Of a stretch of DNA of 44,108 nt, positions 41,802 through 44,108 are shown in pieces; positions within the stretch are counted from its first letter, which is position 1; every line of letters begins with the position of its first letter. The notes beneath the pieces are model-generated. The model saw nothing but the letters and a program-made list of their open reading frames with translations. It searched no databases and was not told the origin of the DNA. The DNA is from Actinomycetota bacterium (GTDB taxonomy: Bacteria; Actinomycetota; Thermoleophilia; Gaiellales; Gaiellaceae): assembly GCA_013816245.1 (NCBI GenBank), contig JACDEU010000020.1:1-44108 (forward strand). The letters are read 5' to 3'. The position numbers were made by a program, and so were the translations under genes.

Positions 41802-44108
41802 ATGGCGGCCTGTCCCAATTGCAGCGAGGAGAACCCGGAGCGGGCGCGATTCTGCTGGGCTTGCGGCACCGCGATCGCAGAAGCTCCGCGGTCTGGAGCG
41901 GAAGAGCGCAAGATCGTCTCCGTCCTCTTCGTCGACCCGGTCGGCTTCACGGCGGCATCCGAGAGGGCTGACCCCGAAGACGTGCGAGCGCGACTGCGTC
42001 CGTATCACGCGCGCATGAAGCAGGAGATCGAGCGCTTCGGCGGCACAGTGGAGAAATTCGTCGGTGACGCCATCATGGCCGTCTTCGGTGCGCCGGTCGC
42101 ACACGAGGACGATGCGGAGCGCGCAGTGAGCGCTGCGCTGCGGATCCTCGACGCGTTGGTCGAGCTCAACGAGGAGCACCCCGGGCTCGAGCTGGCCGTA
42201 CGCGGCGCGGTGAATACCGGCGAGGCCATGGTGACACTCGGGGCGCGACCCGCAGAAGGCGAAGGGATCGTCGCCGGCGACGTACACGCGAACGCTGCGT
42301 GATGCCTCCGTCCAGCTCGTCACGGTGACGGGCGAGCCGGGCGTCGGCAAGACAAGGCTCATGGCCGAGTTCAGAGAGTGGGTGGACGACCAGCCCGAGC
42401 TCGTGTTCTGGCGACAGGGACGCTCGCTTTCCTATGGCGAGGGCATCACCTACTGGGCGCTCGGCGAAATGGTGAAGGCGCAGGCCGGAGTCCTCGAGTC
42501 GGACACGCCTGAGGAAGTGATCGCCAAGTTGGGCGTGGCAGTGCAGGAGGCTGCCGAAGACCCCTCGGAACGTGACTGGCTGAATGCAAGCCTCGCGCCC
42601 CTTGTCGGAGCCAGTGTGGCAGTGGCGGGCGAACGGGAGGAGTCGTTCACCGCCTGGCGTCGCTTTGTCGAGGGGATCGCGAGTCAGCGGCCGCTGATCC
42701 TGGTCTTCGAGGACCTCCACTGGGCGGATGACGCACTGGTCGCCTTCGTCGAGCACCTCGTCGAATGGTCAAGCGGTGTTCCGCTGCTCGTGCTCTGCAG
42801 CGCCCGGCCCGAGCTGTACGAGCGGCACCCTGGCTGGGGCGGCGGCAAGCGGAACTCGAACACGATCTCGCTCTCACCGCTCGGCGCCGACGACACTGCC
42901 CGCCTGCTCGCGGCCCTTCTGCAGAAGGCGGTCCTCCCTGCGGACACGCAACGAACTCTCCTCGAGCGCGCTGGAGGCAACCCTCTCTACGCCGAGGAGT
43001 TCGTCCGGATGCTGAGCGACCGAGGGGTGCTCACGGAACAGGGGGAGTTGAGTGACGACGACATCCCTGTACCCGACAGCGTTCAGGCTTTGATTGCGGC
43101 CCGTCTCGACACGCTCCCGGCGGACCGCAAGGCGCTCTTGCACGATGGAGCCGTCGTAGGGAAGGTCTTCTGGGCCGGTGCGGTCGCTTCGATGGGCGAC
43201 CGCGACGAAGGTTTCGTCCGCGCGGGCATGCACGAGCTGGCGCGCAAGGAACTCGTTCGCTCCGCGCGAACGTCATCGGTCTCCGACCAAGCCGAGTACT
43301 CGTTCTGGCATCTGCTCGTCCGCGACGTCGCGTACTCACAGATCCCGCGCGCGGAGCGCGCGCGCAAACACGTCGCGGCCGCCGAGTGGCTGGAGCGCAT
43401 GGCGGGCGAACGAGTGACGGACCACGCCGAGTTGCTGGCCTATCACTACGAGCAGGCACTCGGGCTCGCGAGAGCCGCCGCAGGGGATGCGAGCGAGACG
43501 AGCCGGCTCGAAGCGCTGGCCTTCCGGTTCCTCGGCCTCGCCGGCGATCGCGCCAAGACTCTGGACCTGCAGAAGGCAAAGGCCTATTTTTGCCGCGCAC
43601 TTGATCTTGCGCCCGACGATCTCGAGCGTGCTCGCACCCTGCTGACAATCGCCGAAGTGGCCGACGTGGGAGACCTTCAGCGTATGCGCGACGCGCGCCA
43701 GGAGGCGTACGAACTCTTCCTCCGGCACGGCGACGAGCTGGGGGCGGGCGAGGCGCTCGTGGGAATGAGCTGGGACGCCTGGATGAGTGGCGCAGGTTCA
43801 GAGGCGGCCGGAATGCTGGACGAAGCAACCGAGCTCCTCGAACGCCATCCGCCGGGGGCGCGAGCTTTCGCTCGCCTACAGGCGGCGCGCAGGAAGGGAC
43901 ATGATCCGAGGTCGCGCCGCGGAAGCGTTGATCTCGTCGCAGCAGTCCCTCGACCTCGCAGAGGAGCTGGGCCTCCGCGAGCACTTCACGTTTGTCTTGC
44001 AGTCCCGCGGAGTTGCTCGGTGCGACCTCGGAGACGTTGAACAAGGCTTGACGGATCTTCGTGAAGGGCTGCGGTTGTCGCTAGAGGAAGGATTTGTCCG
44101 GAACGCTG
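41802..44108 (+). pseudogene. Zinc-ribbon / class III cyclase / AAA / TPR gene with internal deletion and frame breaks, 3' end outside window
   Basis: Starts at ATG 41802 like the paralogues at 3205 and 10520: zinc ribbon (CPNCSEENPERARFCWACG), then cyclase with FVDPVGFT and EKFVGDAIMAVFG. The cyclase frame reaches GEGIVAGDV and stops at 42300-42302, just before the expected VNTAARLQ, so the catalytic Asn and Arg are missing. The AAA module resumes in another frame (RTLRDASVQLVTVTGEPGVGKT) with Walker B LVFEDLHWADD and runs to about 43890. There it breaks again; removing one G from the GGG near 43897 continues with MIRGRAAEALISSQQSLDLA. Compared with the paralogue at 7223-10520, about 90 codons linking cyclase and AAA are absent. 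As written it cannot make a full protein; the AAA/TPR part alone would need a start such as GTG 42325. Confidence 0.75.

Noticed and set aside
1-44108. CRISPR arrays, tRNA/rRNA genes, insertion sequences or prophage ends
   Set aside because: No regularly spaced identical repeats, cloverleaf-like sequences, transposase or integrase motifs were found. The only repeats are the degenerate coding repeats of the propellers.

Overview
The window is high-GC, densely packed DNA whose gene content points to an actinobacterium. The clues are two promoter-like sites resembling sigma-B/sigma-F promoters upstream of stress-type genes, many GTG/TTG starts, an FtsZ with the actinobacterial-style C-terminal tail, and an abundance of class III nucleotide cyclases fused to AAA/TPR modules. 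A member of Thermoleophilia (Gaiellales/Solirubrobacterales-like) is my best guess, but this is inference. No rRNA, tRNA, CRISPR array, transposase or integrase was recognised.

Layout. (1) 1-11310: signalling genes. Two zinc-ribbon/cyclase/AAA/TPR proteins (1-3205, 7223-10520) flank a protein with the opposite order, AAA/TPR then cyclase (3497-6755). With them are a small HExxH metallopeptidase, a SAM methyltransferase (10553-11310) and two decayed C-terminal pieces of methyltransferase paralogues (near 3354 and 6768). (2) 11455-18985: a same-strand run. A short contractile-tail sheath protein (17865-18985) is followed by two very large single-pass fusions of cyclase, transmembrane helix, seven-bladed propeller and family-5 solute-binding domain. 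(3) 19018-25316: an SQR/NDH-2-like flavoprotein, several tiny membrane or stress proteins (including CsbD), a secreted protein, a cupredoxin, an MFS carrier with a C-terminal cyclic-nucleotide-binding domain, and an SRPBCC protein. (4) 25331-35439: a GT-C-like membrane glycosyltransferase, a berberine-bridge-type flavoprotein, NERD, DUF892, secreted proteins, an overlapping GNAT/gamma-glutamyltransferase pair, and DUF192. (5) 35436-41743: FtsZ overlapping ParA, a secreted zinc protease, a flippase-like membrane protein and a tandem pair of bicupins. (6) 41802-44108: a damaged sixth cyclase/AAA/TPR gene running off the right edge.

How the parts may work together. Six class III cyclase genes and one cNMP-binding transporter suggest heavy use of cyclic nucleotide signalling. 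The two receptor-like fusions have cytoplasmic cyclases and predicted external ligand-binding modules with conserved cysteine pairs, and no permease genes are nearby. They look like ligand sensors rather than transport components. This is inference from architecture.

Quality caution. At least twelve single-base frame breaks occur in otherwise conserved genes. Nearly all can be repaired by adding or removing one base in a short homopolymer, and the repaired lengths become exact codon multiples. Many of the broken genes may therefore be intact in the organism. I annotate them as genes and say where the break lies. The exception is the cyclase at 41802, which also lacks roughly 90 codons.
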